Notes: a model not told the origin generated them from the letters alone. A stretch of DNA of 64,000 nucleotides from CALZIK01 sp945787635 (GCA_947259725.1 CAMYNM010000011.1:146033-210032); one strand, 5' to 3'; shown: positions 52,095-61,708, numbered from the stretch's first letter. Made by a program: numbers and translations.

Positions 52095-55000
52095 GTCGGC
52101 ACGTCCTCGCTCGAACGAAGCTCTTGCTGCGTTCGACGCGGTCACCGCAGGTTGGTTCGAGAAGCGGTTCCGGAAGCCGACCGAAGTCCAGGAGCTGGCG
52201 TGGCCACGGATCGCCGCCGGCGAGCATGTCCTGGTCACCGCTCCCACCGGCAGCGGCAAGACCCTGACCGCGTTCTTGTGGGCACTGGACCGCCTGCTGA
52301 CCGGCGCCTGGGCCGGCGCCAGGGAGGGCGGTAGCGTGCGGGTGCTCTACCTGTCGCCGCTCAAGGCGCTCAACAACGACATCGAGAGAAACCTCCTCGG
52401 CCCGCTGGCCGAGCTCGAGGCGGCCTTCACCGCAGCGGGCCGCGAGCCCGAACCGGTTCGAGTCGGAGTGCGCAGCGGCGACACCTCGGCGTCGGAGCGC
52501 CGCAAGATGCTCCAACGTCCCCCCGAGGTCCTGATCACGACACCCGAAAGCCTGAACATCCTCCTCACCTCGCCACGAGGGCGCAGGCTGTTCTCCGGCC
52601 TCGAGTCCGTGATCCTCGATGAGATTCACGCGGTAGCGGGATCCAAGCGCGGAACCCATCTGATCACCGGCGTCGATCGCCTGACCGAGCTGTCGGGTGA
52701 GTTTCAGCGCGTCGCGCTGTCGGCGACGGTCAAGCCACTGTCCGAGATGGCTCGCTTCGTCGGCGGGTACCAGACCAGTCGGACCGGAGGCGAGACGGTC
52801 TACAGCGCGCGCCAGGTGGCGGTCGTGCGAACGACGTCGGCGAAGGCCTATGATCTGCGCGTTTGCCGCCCAAGCGGGCTCGAAGCGGTCCCGGCGGCGG
52901 GCGAGAACGCCCTTCCTGGAGAGTCTCCAGCCAATCTCTGGGAGTCGTTGACCGCCAGCTTCCGCGAGGTGATCGAAGCCAACCGATCGACGCTACTGTT
53001 TGCCAACAGTCGGCGCAAGACGGAGAAAATCACCCGGCTCCTGAACGAAAGCGCGCAGGTCGAGCGCGGCGGTGAGCTCGCCTATTCGCATCACGGCTCG
53101 CTGTCACGAGAGCTGCGCGCGGTGGTCGAGGAACGGCTGAAGCAGGGTCGCTTGCGCGCTATCGTGGCCACCAATTCGCTCGAGCTGGGTATCGACATTG
53201 GCGCCCTCGACGAGGTGCTCTTGGTCGAGACGCCGCCGTCGATCGCGTCGGCGGTGCAGCGAGTGGGTCGCTCCGGCCACGGCGTCGGCGAGATATCGAA
53301 GGCGAGGCTTTTCCCGTTTCTGGGCCGGGATCTCGTCCAGGCGGCGGTGACCGCGCGTTGCGTCCTCGAACACGACATCGAGGAGGTCGCTCCGGTGCAT
53401 TGCCCACTGGACGTGCTGGCTCAGGTGATCCTGTCGATGACGGTTTACCGGACATGGGGTATTGACGAGCTGTTCGACCGGATTCGCGTGTCGTACCCCT
53501 ACCGAGACCTCTCCCGACGGCAGTTCGACATGGTCGTGGAGATGCTCTCGGGTCGATATGCCGACAGCCGTGTGCGCGAGCTCGAATCGCGGCTGGCCTT
53601 CGATCGCCTGGACGGCACCGTGCGGGCGCGTCGTGGCGTCGAGCGCTACCTTTACATGGCCGGCGGCACGATCCCGGACCGCGGCTACTTTCAACTTCGT
53701 CACCACGAGAGCCTCGCCAAGCTCGGAGAGCTCGACGAAGAGTTCGTTTGGGAGAGATCGCTTGGAGATACCTTCACCCTCGGCGCGCAATCCTGGCGAG
53801 TCCGCAAGATCACTCATAGCGATGTGCTGGTTTCGCCGTCGCGCCGGGGTTCGTCCTTTGCTCCGTTCTGGCGAGCTGAGGAGCGCAATCGGAGCTTCCA
53901 TCTTTCGGAGCGGATCGGCTCGTTTCTGGAGCGGGCCGACCGGACGCTGGCCAGCCGAGAGGGCGCGACCGAGCTTTTCGACGAGCTGGTCAAAAAGCAC
54001 GCCATGGAGAACGCCGCGGCAAGCGAGCTCATCGAATGGCTCGAACGGCAGCGGGCGGCGACCGGGTTCTTGCCGCATCGCCACCGGTTGCTTCTCGAGA
54101 AGCTGCCGCCCGACGACGCCTCGAATGGGCGCCGGACGTGGATCCTCCACTCCGGCTGGGGGGGGCGTCTCAATCGTCCGCTGTCGTTGATCCTGCCAAT
54201 CGCCTGTCGAGAGCACTTCGGGGAGAGCCTGGAGTGCGACGCCAACAACGATTGTCTCCTTCTGACCGGGCCCGAAGATCTGTCGATTGCCGATCTCGTC
54301 ACCCACCTCGCGACCGTGCCGCTCGCAAGCCTGCTCAAGAAGAGCCTCGATGCGACGGGTCTTTTTGGAGCCCGCTTTCGCGAGAACGCCGGCCGGGCAC
54401 TGCTTCTGCCGCGCTCGACCTTGAAGCGCCGGGTGCCGCTCTGGCTGCAGCGCGAGCGCGGCAAAAAGCTCCTCGAGTCGGTCTCTCGTTACGGAGACTT
54501 TCCGATCGTGGTGGAGACCTGGCGGACCTGCATCGAAGACGAGTTCGAACTTGAGGCGCTCAAGACAGCGCTTCAGAAGCTCGATCGCGGCGAGATCAGG
54601 ATCGATGAGGTGGCGACCTCGGCGGCGTCGCCGTTTGCGGCCGACCTCATGTGGCGAACGACCAACCGTCTCATGTACGAAGACGATGCTCCCGAGACGC
54701 GAAAGACCGGCGCGCTAAAGGACAGCGTGCTGCGCGAGGTGGTGTTTTCGGCGGAGCTTCGACCGCGGTTTCGCGGCTCGATACTCGAGGAGTTCGAGCG
54801 CAAACTCCAGCGGACCTTCCCCGGGTATGCGCCGCGCGACGCTGTCGAGCTGGTCGAGTGGGTCAAGGAGCGCGCCCTGATCGCCGAAGAGGAGTGGCGC
54901 GAGCTGATCGAGGCAATTGAGCGCGACGGCTCTTCGGAGGGCGGGCCTTCGAGCGAACTGCAGCCGGTTCTCGAGGCCGCTTCCCCCAGGCTCGTGGTGG

Positions 55001-56697
55001 CGCGCTGGGACGCTACCGTTGTTTGCGCGCGGGAGCGCCTGCCGGAGCTGATCGCCGCGCTGGGCTCGCCGCGCTCGGTGACGCCGCTTTCGGGCGGCTC
55101 CGATGCCGACCTGCCACGCGCCGCGGCCGACGACCCTGAGCTTTTGGGCAGCGCGGAACAGCTCCTCGCCGAATGGCTCCGCTTTTACGGTCCCGTACCG
55201 GAAGCCAGAGCGCAGGCCGTACTCGGCTTGTCGCGGGCACGGCTCGACGGCTCGATTGCGGATCTTACAGAGCAGGGCGTGGTGATCGCTGATCGGTTTC
55301 GCCATGATCGGGACGAGGTCGAGCTCTGCGACGCCGAGAACCTCGAACGGCTCCTGAGAATTCAGCGCGCGCGTAGCCGACCCAGGCTCGAGGCGCGACC
55401 GCTCGGGGAACTTGCCCTCTTCTTTGCGCGGCGTCAACGTCTCATCGGGCGCGGCGGCGATCGGCAGGACCTCAAGCGCGCGCTCGACCACCTCATCGGC
55501 TACGCCGCGCCGGCGAAGCTCTGGGAGTCCGAGATCTTCCCAGCGCGCCTGGATCCGTACTACACCGCCTGGCTGGACAGCGTGTTTCAGGAGACCGACC
55601 TTCTCTGGCTTGGCCGCGGCAGGGAGAAGCTCTGTTTCGTGTTTCCCGAGGAGATCGCCTTGGTGCGAGGCGAAGCACAGGTTTCGGAAGAGCCCAACGA
55701 AGTCGATCCGCCCGAGTCTGCCGACCCGCGGCCGCCGCTCCTACCGATTCCGGGAGGGAGGTTTCGGTTCGAGGAGATCGCTCGCCACCGAGGCGAGCCG
55801 TTGTCGGGAACCGCCGATCGACTCTGGCAAGCCGCGTGGAGAGGCGAGCTGTCGAACACCAGCTTCGCCGCGGTCCGGCAGGGTCTGGCCACACACTTTG
55901 CCTTCGACGCGGCCTCGGGCGCGAGGGGAGAACCGGCGCCACCTCGGGTGCGGCGACCGTCGCGCCGCGGCTCCGTGGATCGGTGGCGGCCCAATGTCTT
56001 CTACCCGGGCGACTGGTTCGCGATCGAAGGCCTGGCCGAGAGACGGTCGGAGGATGCGCTCGATCGCGAAGAGACCAACAAGGATCGTGTGCGACTTCTG
56101 CTCGACCGGTACGGTGTGGTGTTCCGAGAGCTCCTCAGCCGTGAGGCGGGGGCGTTCTCCTGGTCGAGCCTCTTCAGGACGCTGCGCCTGATGGAGCTTT
56201 CCGGCGAGATCGTGGCCGGTCAGTTCTTCGACGGCATCGCGGGCCTTCAGTTTGCCGCCCACGACACGGTGCGCCAGCTCCGCGACGGCCTGCCCACGGA
56301 TGCGATCTACTGGATGAGCGCCGCGGATCCGGCCTCTCCGGCGGGGCTGGGCCTGGAGGAGTTCAAGGGAAAGCTCCCGGCGCGTTTGCCGTCGAACCAT
56401 CTCGTCTTTCACGGCGCCCATCTGGTGGTGATTTCGCGCGGCCATGGCGGTCGTCTGGAGATCGATGCGGCGACCGACCATCCCGAGCTCGAACGCTATT
56501 TCGGATTCATGAAGAACCTCCTGACTCGCCAGAGCGAGCCCAACAAGTCGATCGACCTGACCGAGGTCAACGGCAAGCCGGCCGCCGGCAGCTCGTACGA
56601 ACCGGTATTTCGAAAGCTGTTTCAGGCCACCCGGGAGGGAAGCGTTCTCAGGCTGAGGCGTCGGTATGCTCCCGAGACCGTCGGGCGCGCCGGATGA
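52084..56697 (+). CDS. lhr: Full-length Lhr-family DNA helicase
   Basis: The 1537-residue protein has an SF2 helicase core at residues 1-400: Q-motif region, Walker A APTGSGKT (53-60), DEIH box (179-182) with the family extension AVAGSKRG, motif III SATV and motif VI QRVGRSGHG. The Lhr-core winged-helix and beta domains follow, and the long C-terminal half (about 900-1537) matches the extended Lhr form. The family unwinds DNA and RNA:DNA hybrids and is linked to DNA repair. No nuclease gene lies beside it here. Its start overlaps the fusion gene by 11 bases. Confidence 0.92.
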   Translation: MAAESARPRSNEALAAFDAVTAGWFEKRFRKPTEVQELAWPRIAAGEHVLVTAPTGSGKTLTAFLWALDRLLTGAWAGAREGGSVRVLYLSPLKALNNDIERNLLGPLAELEAAFTAAGREPEPVRVGVRSGDTSASERRKMLQRPPEVLITTPESLNILLTSPRGRRLFSGLESVILDEIHAVAGSKRGTHLITGVDRLTELSGEFQRVALSATVKPLSEMARFVGGYQTSRTGGETVYSARQVAVVRTTSAKAYDLRVCRPSGLEAVPAAGENALPGESPANLWESLTASFREVIEANRSTLLFANSRRKTEKITRLLNESAQVERGGELAYSHHGSLSRELRAVVEERLKQGRLRAIVATNSLELGIDIGALDEVLLVETPPSIASAVQRVGRSGHGVGEISKARLFPFLGRDLVQAAVTARCVLEHDIEEVAPVHCPLDVLAQVILSMTVYRTWGIDELFDRIRVSYPYRDLSRRQFDMVVEMLSGRYADSRVRELESRLAFDRLDGTVRARRGVERYLYMAGGTIPDRGYFQLRHHESLAKLGELDEEFVWERSLGDTFTLGAQSWRVRKITHSDVLVSPSRRGSSFAPFWRAEERNRSFHLSERIGSFLERADRTLASREGATELFDELVKKHAMENAAASELIEWLERQRAATGFLPHRHRLLLEKLPPDDASNGRRTWILHSGWGGRLNRPLSLILPIACREHFGESLECDANNDCLLLTGPEDLSIADLVTHLATVPLASLLKKSLDATGLFGARFRENAGRALLLPRSTLKRRVPLWLQRERGKKLLESVSRYGDFPIVVETWRTCIEDEFELEALKTALQKLDRGEIRIDEVATSAASPFAADLMWRTTNRLMYEDDAPETRKTGALKDSVLREVVFSAELRPRFRGSILEEFERKLQRTFPGYAPRDAVELVEWVKERALIAEEEWRELIEAIERDGSSEGGPSSELQPVLEAASPRLVVARWDATVVCARERLPELIAALGSPRSVTPLSGGSDADLPRAAADDPELLGSAEQLLAEWLRFYGPVPEARAQAVLGLSRARLDGSIADLTEQGVVIADRFRHDRDEVELCDAENLERLLRIQRARSRPRLEARPLGELALFFARRQRLIGRGGDRQDLKRALDHLIGYAAPAKLWESEIFPARLDPYYTAWLDSVFQETDLLWLGRGREKLCFVFPEEIALVRGEAQVSEEPNEVDPPESADPRPPLLPIPGGRFRFEEIARHRGEPLSGTADRLWQAAWRGELSNTSFAAVRQGLATHFAFDAASGARGEPAPPRVRRPSRRGSVDRWRPNVFYPGDWFAIEGLAERRSEDALDREETNKDRVRLLLDRYGVVFRELLSREAGAFSWSSLFRTLRLMELSGEIVAGQFFDGIAGLQFAAHDTVRQLRDGLPTDAIYWMSAADPASPAGLGLEEFKGKLPARLPSNHLVFHGAHLVVISRGHGGRLEIDAATDHPELERYFGFMKNLLTRQSEPNKSIDLTEVNGKPAAGSSYEPVFRKLFQATREGSVLRLRRRYAPETVGRAG

Positions 56698-56773
56698 CCA
56701 GCCCCGCCGGACCCCTGGCGGCGCGCTCTGTAACCGCGGCGCGGGCCCGAGCATCTAACCTAGCGGGAGAGCC

Positions 56774-57361
56774 ATGGCCGCTGAGACTTACTGGAACATC
56801 TGCTGGAACACCGGGGTGAGCGAGGGCTTCGCCGACGCGGCGAACCGGGAGGAGGCTCTCTGGATCGAGGCCGCCCGGCGCGGGGATCGGGGGGCGTTCG
56901 AAGCTCTGGTCAAGCGCCACGAGCGCAGGGTGTTTCGCCTGGCGGGGCGCTTTTTTCGCCGGCCCGAGGAGATCGAAGAGGTGGCCCAGGAGACTTTTTT
57001 CCTGATCTGGCGCAAGCTCGGTACCTATCGAGCCAAGGCACCGTTTGAGCACTGGCTGACCCGGGTCTGCCTCAACTGCTGCTACGCGAGGCTTCGAAAA
57101 CGCCGGCCTGAGGATGCTGGCGTCACCGATTTCGACGTCGCGGCGCCCGAGACGAAACCCGGGCAACGGCTGGACGCCGAGCGCCTGCTCGCAAAGCTCG
57201 AACCCGAGGATCGATTTGTCCTCCAGCTTCTGCACGGAGAAGGCTGGACGTCCGCCGAGATCGCCGACAAGCTCGGGTGGAGCCGGTCGAAGGTCAAGGT
57301 GCGGGCCCATCGTGCGCGCCGTCGGTTGCGGAAACTGTTGAATGGAGAGACCGGAAAATGA
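56774..57361 (+). CDS. ECF-type RNA polymerase sigma factor
   Basis: The 195-residue protein has region 2 at about 25-100: AFEALVKRHERRVFRLAGRFFRRPEEIEEVAQETFFLIWRKL. The -10-reading helix is AKAPFEHWLTRVCLNCCY. Region 4 lies at about 135-190 (LLHGEGWTSAEIADKLGWSRSKVKVRAHRARRRL) and carries the HTH. Its stop overlaps the next ATG by 4 bases (ATGA), the usual sigma/anti-sigma coupling. Confidence 0.93.
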   Translation: MAAETYWNICWNTGVSEGFADAANREEALWIEAARRGDRGAFEALVKRHERRVFRLAGRFFRRPEEIEEVAQETFFLIWRKLGTYRAKAPFEHWLTRVCLNCCYARLRKRRPEDAGVTDFDVAAPETKPGQRLDAERLLAKLEPEDRFVLQLLHGEGWTSAEIADKLGWSRSKVKVRAHRARRRLRKLLNGETGK

Positions 57362-57729
57362 ACTGTCACGACTTTCAAACGGCTCTGGCGAGGCAAGCCG
57401 AGGGAATGCTTTCCGCTCTCGAACGGCACCGACAGCGCTGTTCGGACTGCGCACGCTTCGCGGAGCGCATGGTGTCCGCCGGTGAGCTTCTCGGCCGACC
57501 GGCCAATGCAAATGCGCTGCCGCCGTCGAACTTCGCGGCCCGGGTGGCTGCTGGCCTGCCGGAGCGGGAGAATCCGTTGACTTGGGCGGCCCTGCGGCTG
57601 CTGCCGGCGACGACGGCGCTTGCGCTGGCGCTCCTGGGATGGTGCTGGCTCACCACACCCTCACCGGTCGAACTCTGGACCGAGGCCGGAGACGACCAAG
57701 TGTTGATCTGGGTTCTGAGCGGCGAATAG
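57358..57729 (+). CDS. Zinc-binding anti-sigma factor (single-pass membrane)
   Basis: The 123-residue protein starts with ATG 57358, overlapping the sigma gene. It starts MNCHDF and carries HRQRCSDC, the HxxxCxxC zinc anti-sigma motif. A membrane segment near 83-103 (LRLLPATTALALALLGWCWL) is followed by a short periplasmic tail. It presumably sequesters the ECF sigma factor until an envelope signal. The periplasmic part is only about 20 residues, so sensing may occur through a partner such as the Spy-like proteins downstream. Confidence 0.85.
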   Translation: MNCHDFQTALARQAEGMLSALERHRQRCSDCARFAERMVSAGELLGRPANANALPPSNFAARVAAGLPERENPLTWAALRLLPATTALALALLGWCWLTTPSPVELWTEAGDDQVLIWVLSGE

Positions 57730-57743
57730 GAAGGCGTGCGCAG

Positions 57744-58175
57744 GTGAACAAAGGCATTGCGATTCTTGCGGCGGCTGCGCTGTTTGCGAGCGGGCTGGCG
57801 ATTGGAGCTCTGGGGGCCCACATGGTCTATTCCCAGCGCATTGAGAGGCCTACCGCCCCGCCGATGCCGGTAGGCCCGATGTTCGAGCGCTGGCTGACCC
57901 ACAATCTGGAGCTCAGCGAGCGCCAGCGCGACGAGGTGCGCGAGATTCTCGAACGAAGTCGACGCGAGGCGGAAGCGCTACGCCGCGACTTCGGGCCGAG
58001 GCTTCGTGCCATGAACACCGAAACGATGGAAGCTATCTCTGAAGTGCTGACACCTGGGCAGCGCGCTCGGTTGCAGGAGTTCATGTCTCGACAGGAGCGC
58101 CGCCGGGAACGCTTTCGAGGCGAAGGGCCTCCTTCCGACAGGCGGCGCGGGCCAGCAACGCGACGAACACCGTAA
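57744..58175 (+). CDS. Periplasmic heavy-metal sensor/Spy-CpxP-like protein
   Basis: The protein has 143 residues from the GTG at 57744. A signal anchor (GIAILAAAALFASGLAIGALGAHMVY) is followed by helices with the LTxxQ-type pattern: LELSERQRDEVREIL and EVLTPGQRARLQEFM, as in Spy, CpxP and CnrX-like sensors. A very basic C-terminus follows. Such proteins chaperone or sense metals or misfolded proteins in the periplasm. Its place after the anti-sigma gene suggests it tunes the sigma response. Confidence 0.78.
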   Translation: MNKGIAILAAAALFASGLAIGALGAHMVYSQRIERPTAPPMPVGPMFERWLTHNLELSERQRDEVREILERSRREAEALRRDFGPRLRAMNTETMEAISEVLTPGQRARLQEFMSRQERRRERFRGEGPPSDRRRGPATRRTP

Positions 58176-58244
58176 CCGCCGAGGAGCGAAGCGCATCTAT
58201 CTAGATGTGACCGAGCCAACCGATCGAGAACACGGGAGATGAAC

Positions 58245-58874
58245 ATGACAACGAGAAACAACACCCTGGTCGCACCTCTGAACGTTGCGACGATCGCGCT
58301 GCTGGCCCTTGTGGCTCTGCTGGCTCTGATATCGCTCGGGATGCCGGCCCTGGCTCAAGAGCCGGAGCCCGGCCGGGACGCGCCCTTCGTCGAGCGAGGC
58401 TGGAGGGGCGGGGATCGAGGTGGTCGTTCTCATCGGGGTCCTGGTATGGACCCTCTGATGATGGCGCTCGGTGGGCCCGGTGGTGGCCCGGGCCTATTCG
58501 GCATCCACTTCGCGTTGAAGCAGCTCGACCTGAGTGACGGCCAGCGCGACGAGATCAAGAGGATTATCGAGAGCGAGCGCGAGCAGGTCGTGAGCCTTCA
58601 CGAGGAGATGCGCCTTCTGGGCGCTCAGGTGCGCGACCAGATCGAAAGTGATCCTCATGACGAGGCATCGGTTCGCGCCAAGGCGCAAGCGGTAGCGGCC
58701 GTGAACGTGGAACTGGCGGTGGTCCGAGCGCGGCAGGCCGGGCGCGTGCGCGAGGTCTTGACGCCAGAGCAGCTCGAGGAGCTTGCCCGGCTGAAGGAGC
58801 TGCGTGGAGCGCTGCGCGAGCACCGGCGCGAGACGTTCGAGAGACATCGGCAGAAAAGACGCCCGGCGCGGTAG
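58245..58874 (+). CDS. Spy/CpxP-family periplasmic protein
   Basis: The protein has 209 residues from the ATG at 58245, chosen because GGGAG lies 6 bases upstream; an ATG six bases earlier is too close to that site. It has a signal peptide with cleavage after PALAQ, then a Gly/Arg-rich segment. Two LTxxQ-like repeats follow (LDLSDGQRDEIKRII and REVLTPEQLEELARL) within a helical domain. It is a paralogue of the preceding gene with an extra Gly-rich region. A hairpin terminator follows at 58904. Confidence 0.8.
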   Translation: MTTRNNTLVAPLNVATIALLALVALLALISLGMPALAQEPEPGRDAPFVERGWRGGDRGGRSHRGPGMDPLMMALGGPGGGPGLFGIHFALKQLDLSDGQRDEIKRIIESEREQVVSLHEEMRLLGAQVRDQIESDPHDEASVRAKAQAVAAVNVELAVVRARQAGRVREVLTPEQLEELARLKELRGALREHRRETFERHRQKRRPAR

Positions 58875-58903
58875 CCGTTCGCAACGGCCGAGCTTCGCAC
58901 AAT

Positions 58904-58931
58904 CCCCGCCGACCGTGCGGGGGGTTGTTTT
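58904..58931 (+). terminator. Rho-independent-like terminator between convergent genes
   Basis: CCCCGC (58904-58909) pairs with GCGGGG (58917-58922) around a seven-base loop, followed by GGTTGTTTT. It lies between the sigma-Spy operon and the convergent DUF1499 gene and could serve both. Confidence 0.6.
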
Positions 58932-58938
58932 CAGGTTG

Positions 58939-59394
58939 CTACTCGAGCAGCGAGCGCAAGGCCTCGACCCGTTTGCGGTTCGCGCCGACGTCGGAGTGGC
59001 CCACCCGCGATGCCGAGCGAACCTGAAATCCGGGGACGGCGGGATCGTGCAGCAGCTCGAGGTCGTCGACGAAACGGAAGATTGCGCTTCGGTACTCGGC
59101 GTGCAGGTAACCGTCGCCGGAGGCGACGACCCGGGCTCGCGGCATGCTCTCGATCGCGGACGCCGCCCGCGCGAGCGCAGTTGCCGGATCACCATCGACC
59201 ACGAGTGGCTCGACCTTTTGGCTATCGCGTCGGGCCTGGCTCGAGACGCAATTCGGACGGTCCGGGCATGGTGCGAGCCGTTCGGCGGCGGGGCCGAGAT
59301 TCTGAGGCGGTCGGGCGGTCATGCTCAGGTAGGCGAAGCGGCCGACAATCAAAAGAGCGATGAGGGCGACGGCCGCCCCAACGAGTCGCAGCAT
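58939..59394 (-). CDS. DUF1499 family protein
   Basis: The 151-residue protein has an N-terminal membrane anchor (LVGAAVALIALLIVGRFAYL) and then PCPDRPNCVSSQA, VVASGDGYLHAEYRSAIFRFVDDLELL and VRSASRVGHSDVGANRKRVE, the typical DUF1499 pattern. The function is unknown. It is convergent with the Spy-like gene and divergent from the metallo-beta-lactamase gene. Confidence 0.88.
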   Translation of the reverse strand: MLRLVGAAVALIALLIVGRFAYLSMTARPPQNLGPAAERLAPCPDRPNCVSSQARRDSQKVEPLVVDGDPATALARAASAIESMPRARVVASGDGYLHAEYRSAIFRFVDDLELLHDPAVPGFQVRSASRVGHSDVGANRKRVEALRSLLE

Positions 59395-59528
59395 AGAGCA
59401 AATCCTCCTCGGCCGATGGTATCCGGGTTGCGGCCGGGTTCCCGAGGCCTCGACGGTCGGCTGGTGCTCGGTCCTGGTACGGTTCGAGGTCCGCGCGCCC
59501 GGGTTGGACGCTGGCCGAGCCCAAGACG

Positions 59529-60473
59529 ATGTCCAAGCGCTACCGCAACCTCGATCCCGATCACCGCCCTGCCACCGGGACGGCGGTGTTTCGATGGGGC
59601 GTCTGGGAGCCCCTGGTCGGCAAGCGCAAACGGTCTCCGCCGGGAGAACCGGCGCCGAGCGTGGAGCCGGACCGCGGTTTGATTCACGAAGCCGGTGACA
59701 GGACCCGTCTCACCTGGCTCGGGCACGCTGGCTTTCTGCTGGCGATCGGTGGGCGGCGGCTCTTGATCGACCCGGTACTCTCACGGTCGGTCGCCCGCGT
59801 CTATCGAAACCATGTGCCGGCGCCTCTCGAACCCCGAGACTGGCCGACGATTGACGCCGTCCTGATCAGCCATAACCACTACGATCATCTCGATCTCGAA
59901 GCGCTTCGATCGGTGCCCCGGGAGGCTGCCGCCCTGGTTCCTGAAGGACTCGGGCGCTGGTTCGACCGGTGGAACCGTAGGCCGGTGGTGGAGCTCGCAT
60001 GGTGGGATAGCTTCCGGATCGGAGACGTCGAGGTCACGATGGTGCCGTCGCGCCATTGGTCGCGCCGCGGAGTTCTGGACGTCAATCGGACCCACTGGGG
60101 AGGCTTTGTCATTCAGGCGTCCCGCAGCTCGGTCTACCACGCCGGTGACAGCGCCTGGTTCGGAGGCTTCGCCGAGATCGGCCGCCGGTTCCCGGGTCTG
60201 GACGTCGCCATGCTGCCGGTGGGCGCCTACGAGCCGGGCTGGTTCATGGAAAACAACCACCTCAACCCCGAGCAAGCCTGTCGAGCCTTCCTCGACACCG
60301 GCGCGGAAGCGTTCGTACCCATGCATTGGGGCTCGATCCGACTGACCGACGAGACCCTGTCAGAGCCGATCGAACGAGTCGAGGCGTGGTGGCGCGCGAG
60401 GCGGCACGAGGACGGGAAGCGCTTGGCGCGAATGGCAATCGGCGAGACGCTGACGGTCGAGGAGGGTCGATGA
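59529..60473 (+). CDS. Metallo-beta-lactamase-fold hydrolase (NAPE-PLD-like)
   Basis: The 314-residue protein has the zinc motif LISHNHYDHLD (HxHxDH), with TRLTWLGHAGFLLAIGGRRLLIDPVLS before it. Further ligands occur in VTMVPSRHWSRRG, VYHAGDSAWFGGF and AFVPMHWGSI. It resembles the NAPE-phospholipase D/UlaG-like branch rather than beta-lactamases. A phosphodiester or lactone substrate is possible. Its stop overlaps the M28 gene by 4 bases (ATGA), implying coupling. No signal peptide is seen. Confidence 0.85.
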   Translation: MSKRYRNLDPDHRPATGTAVFRWGVWEPLVGKRKRSPPGEPAPSVEPDRGLIHEAGDRTRLTWLGHAGFLLAIGGRRLLIDPVLSRSVARVYRNHVPAPLEPRDWPTIDAVLISHNHYDHLDLEALRSVPREAAALVPEGLGRWFDRWNRRPVVELAWWDSFRIGDVEVTMVPSRHWSRRGVLDVNRTHWGGFVIQASRSSVYHAGDSAWFGGFAEIGRRFPGLDVAMLPVGAYEPGWFMENNHLNPEQACRAFLDTGAEAFVPMHWGSIRLTDETLSEPIERVEAWWRARRHEDGKRLARMAIGETLTVEEGR

Positions 60474-61708
60474 AAGCGCCGGCGATCAGCGGCCGGTCCA
60501 TCTACGATCGCGCGCAGGAGCTCGCTTTTCCTCGGTATCCGGGCACCGTTGGGGATCGGCGGGCGATCGAGATCGTGCGCTCGTGGTTTGAGGCCGCAGA
60601 GCTCGAAGTCCGCGAGGAGGGCTTTTCCTACGATGTCAGGCCGGCGTTTCGGGCTTTGCGGGTCCTACTACTCGGTTGCGCCGCCCTGATCGCGGCGTCC
60701 GCACTGGCAGCTCCGGATCGGCCGGGAGTGGCGCTCGCGCTGGTCACCGCGGCGGTGCTGGGAGGCGGCGTCTTTCTCTCTTGGGTGCCGTGGTTGGAGA
60801 CCATCTACCGGCTCGACGGGCCAACACAGACCGTGAATGTGGTCGGGACCCGCCGTGCGCGGACCCCTGGATCGAGCCCTCCAGTGGCAACTCTCATCCT
60901 GATGGCACACCACGATTCCAAGTCCCAGAGCTTGACGCTGCCGTGGCGGGCCGGGGCGACTCTAGCGGCGATTTTCGGGGTTCTGGTGCTCGCCGGAGTC
61001 GAGTTGTCAGCGGTTTTCGGCGCGGCGATGTCCACGGCTGTGCTGTTCGTGCCCGCCTCTGTGGCTTGCGCAGCGCTGGCTCTTCTCGCGACGCTTCGCA
61101 GCGGGAACCTCTCGCCCGGTGGCGTGGACAACGCCGGTGCGGTAGCGATTCTGGCCGAGCTGGCGAAGAACCTGACCGCTGAAGTTTCCGACGAGATCGA
61201 GCTGCTCTTTCTGTCGCCGGGCGCCGAGGAGGACCACATGGTCGGAGCCATGCGATGGCTGGACCGGCACGCAGGAGAGCTGCGCGGCCGGCCGGTCTTC
61301 GCGGTCAACATCGATGGTGCCGGCATCCCCGGACCGGTTGTTCTACTCGAGCGCTACGGCCTCGGTCGGCGATTCTCGGCGCGGATGTCGGCGGTCGCGC
61401 GCGCTGCCGCCGCGGAGTTCGATATGAAGGTTCGCGGCGCGCTGCTGCCCCCGGGCATGGGAATCGATGCGATTCCGTTCGCGCATCGCGGCATTGAAAG
61501 CTTGACTCTCGCGAGTGGGTCCCTGAGCCCGGCGGTGCTGGCGGTGCACTCGCGGCACGACCGCGGCGAGAACCTCGAGCCTCGGGCGCTTGCAGATGTG
61601 GCCGTCCTGGCGCGAGCGATCATTCTGCACCTCGCGAAGGTCGCTCGGCCTCAGGCGGACTCAAACAGTGCGCAGGCGGCGCCGGCGGGATCGCGAATAA
61701 AGGCGTAG
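60470..61708 (+). CDS. M28-like peptidase with membrane segments inside the catalytic fold
   Basis: The protein has 412 residues. M28 zinc-site elements are recognisable: MAHHDSK (H147/H148, D149), GGVDNAGAV (D220), PGAEEDHMVGAM (E253/E254), NIDGAG (D282) and a late HSRHDRGEN. Hydrophobic segments at about 62-80 and 87-108 precede the first zinc motif. Two more (162-180 and 183-207) lie between the first and second zinc motifs, where a soluble M28 enzyme has none. The catalytic site may therefore sit at a membrane face. The last 58 bases overlap the convergent VOC gene. No signal peptide is evident. Confidence 0.75.
   Translation: MKAPAISGRSIYDRAQELAFPRYPGTVGDRRAIEIVRSWFEAAELEVREEGFSYDVRPAFRALRVLLLGCAALIAASALAAPDRPGVALALVTAAVLGGGVFLSWVPWLETIYRLDGPTQTVNVVGTRRARTPGSSPPVATLILMAHHDSKSQSLTLPWRAGATLAAIFGVLVLAGVELSAVFGAAMSTAVLFVPASVACAALALLATLRSGNLSPGGVDNAGAVAILAELAKNLTAEVSDEIELLFLSPGAEEDHMVGAMRWLDRHAGELRGRPVFAVNIDGAGIPGPVVLLERYGLGRRFSARMSAVARAAAAEFDMKVRGALLPPGMGIDAIPFAHRGIESLTLASGSLSPAVLAVHSRHDRGENLEPRALADVAVLARAIILHLAKVARPQADSNSAQAAPAGSRIKA

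Noticed and set aside
53104..54306. A 400-codon minus-strand frame inside lhr
   Set aside because: It is the complementary shadow of the helicase gene, with no family resemblance.
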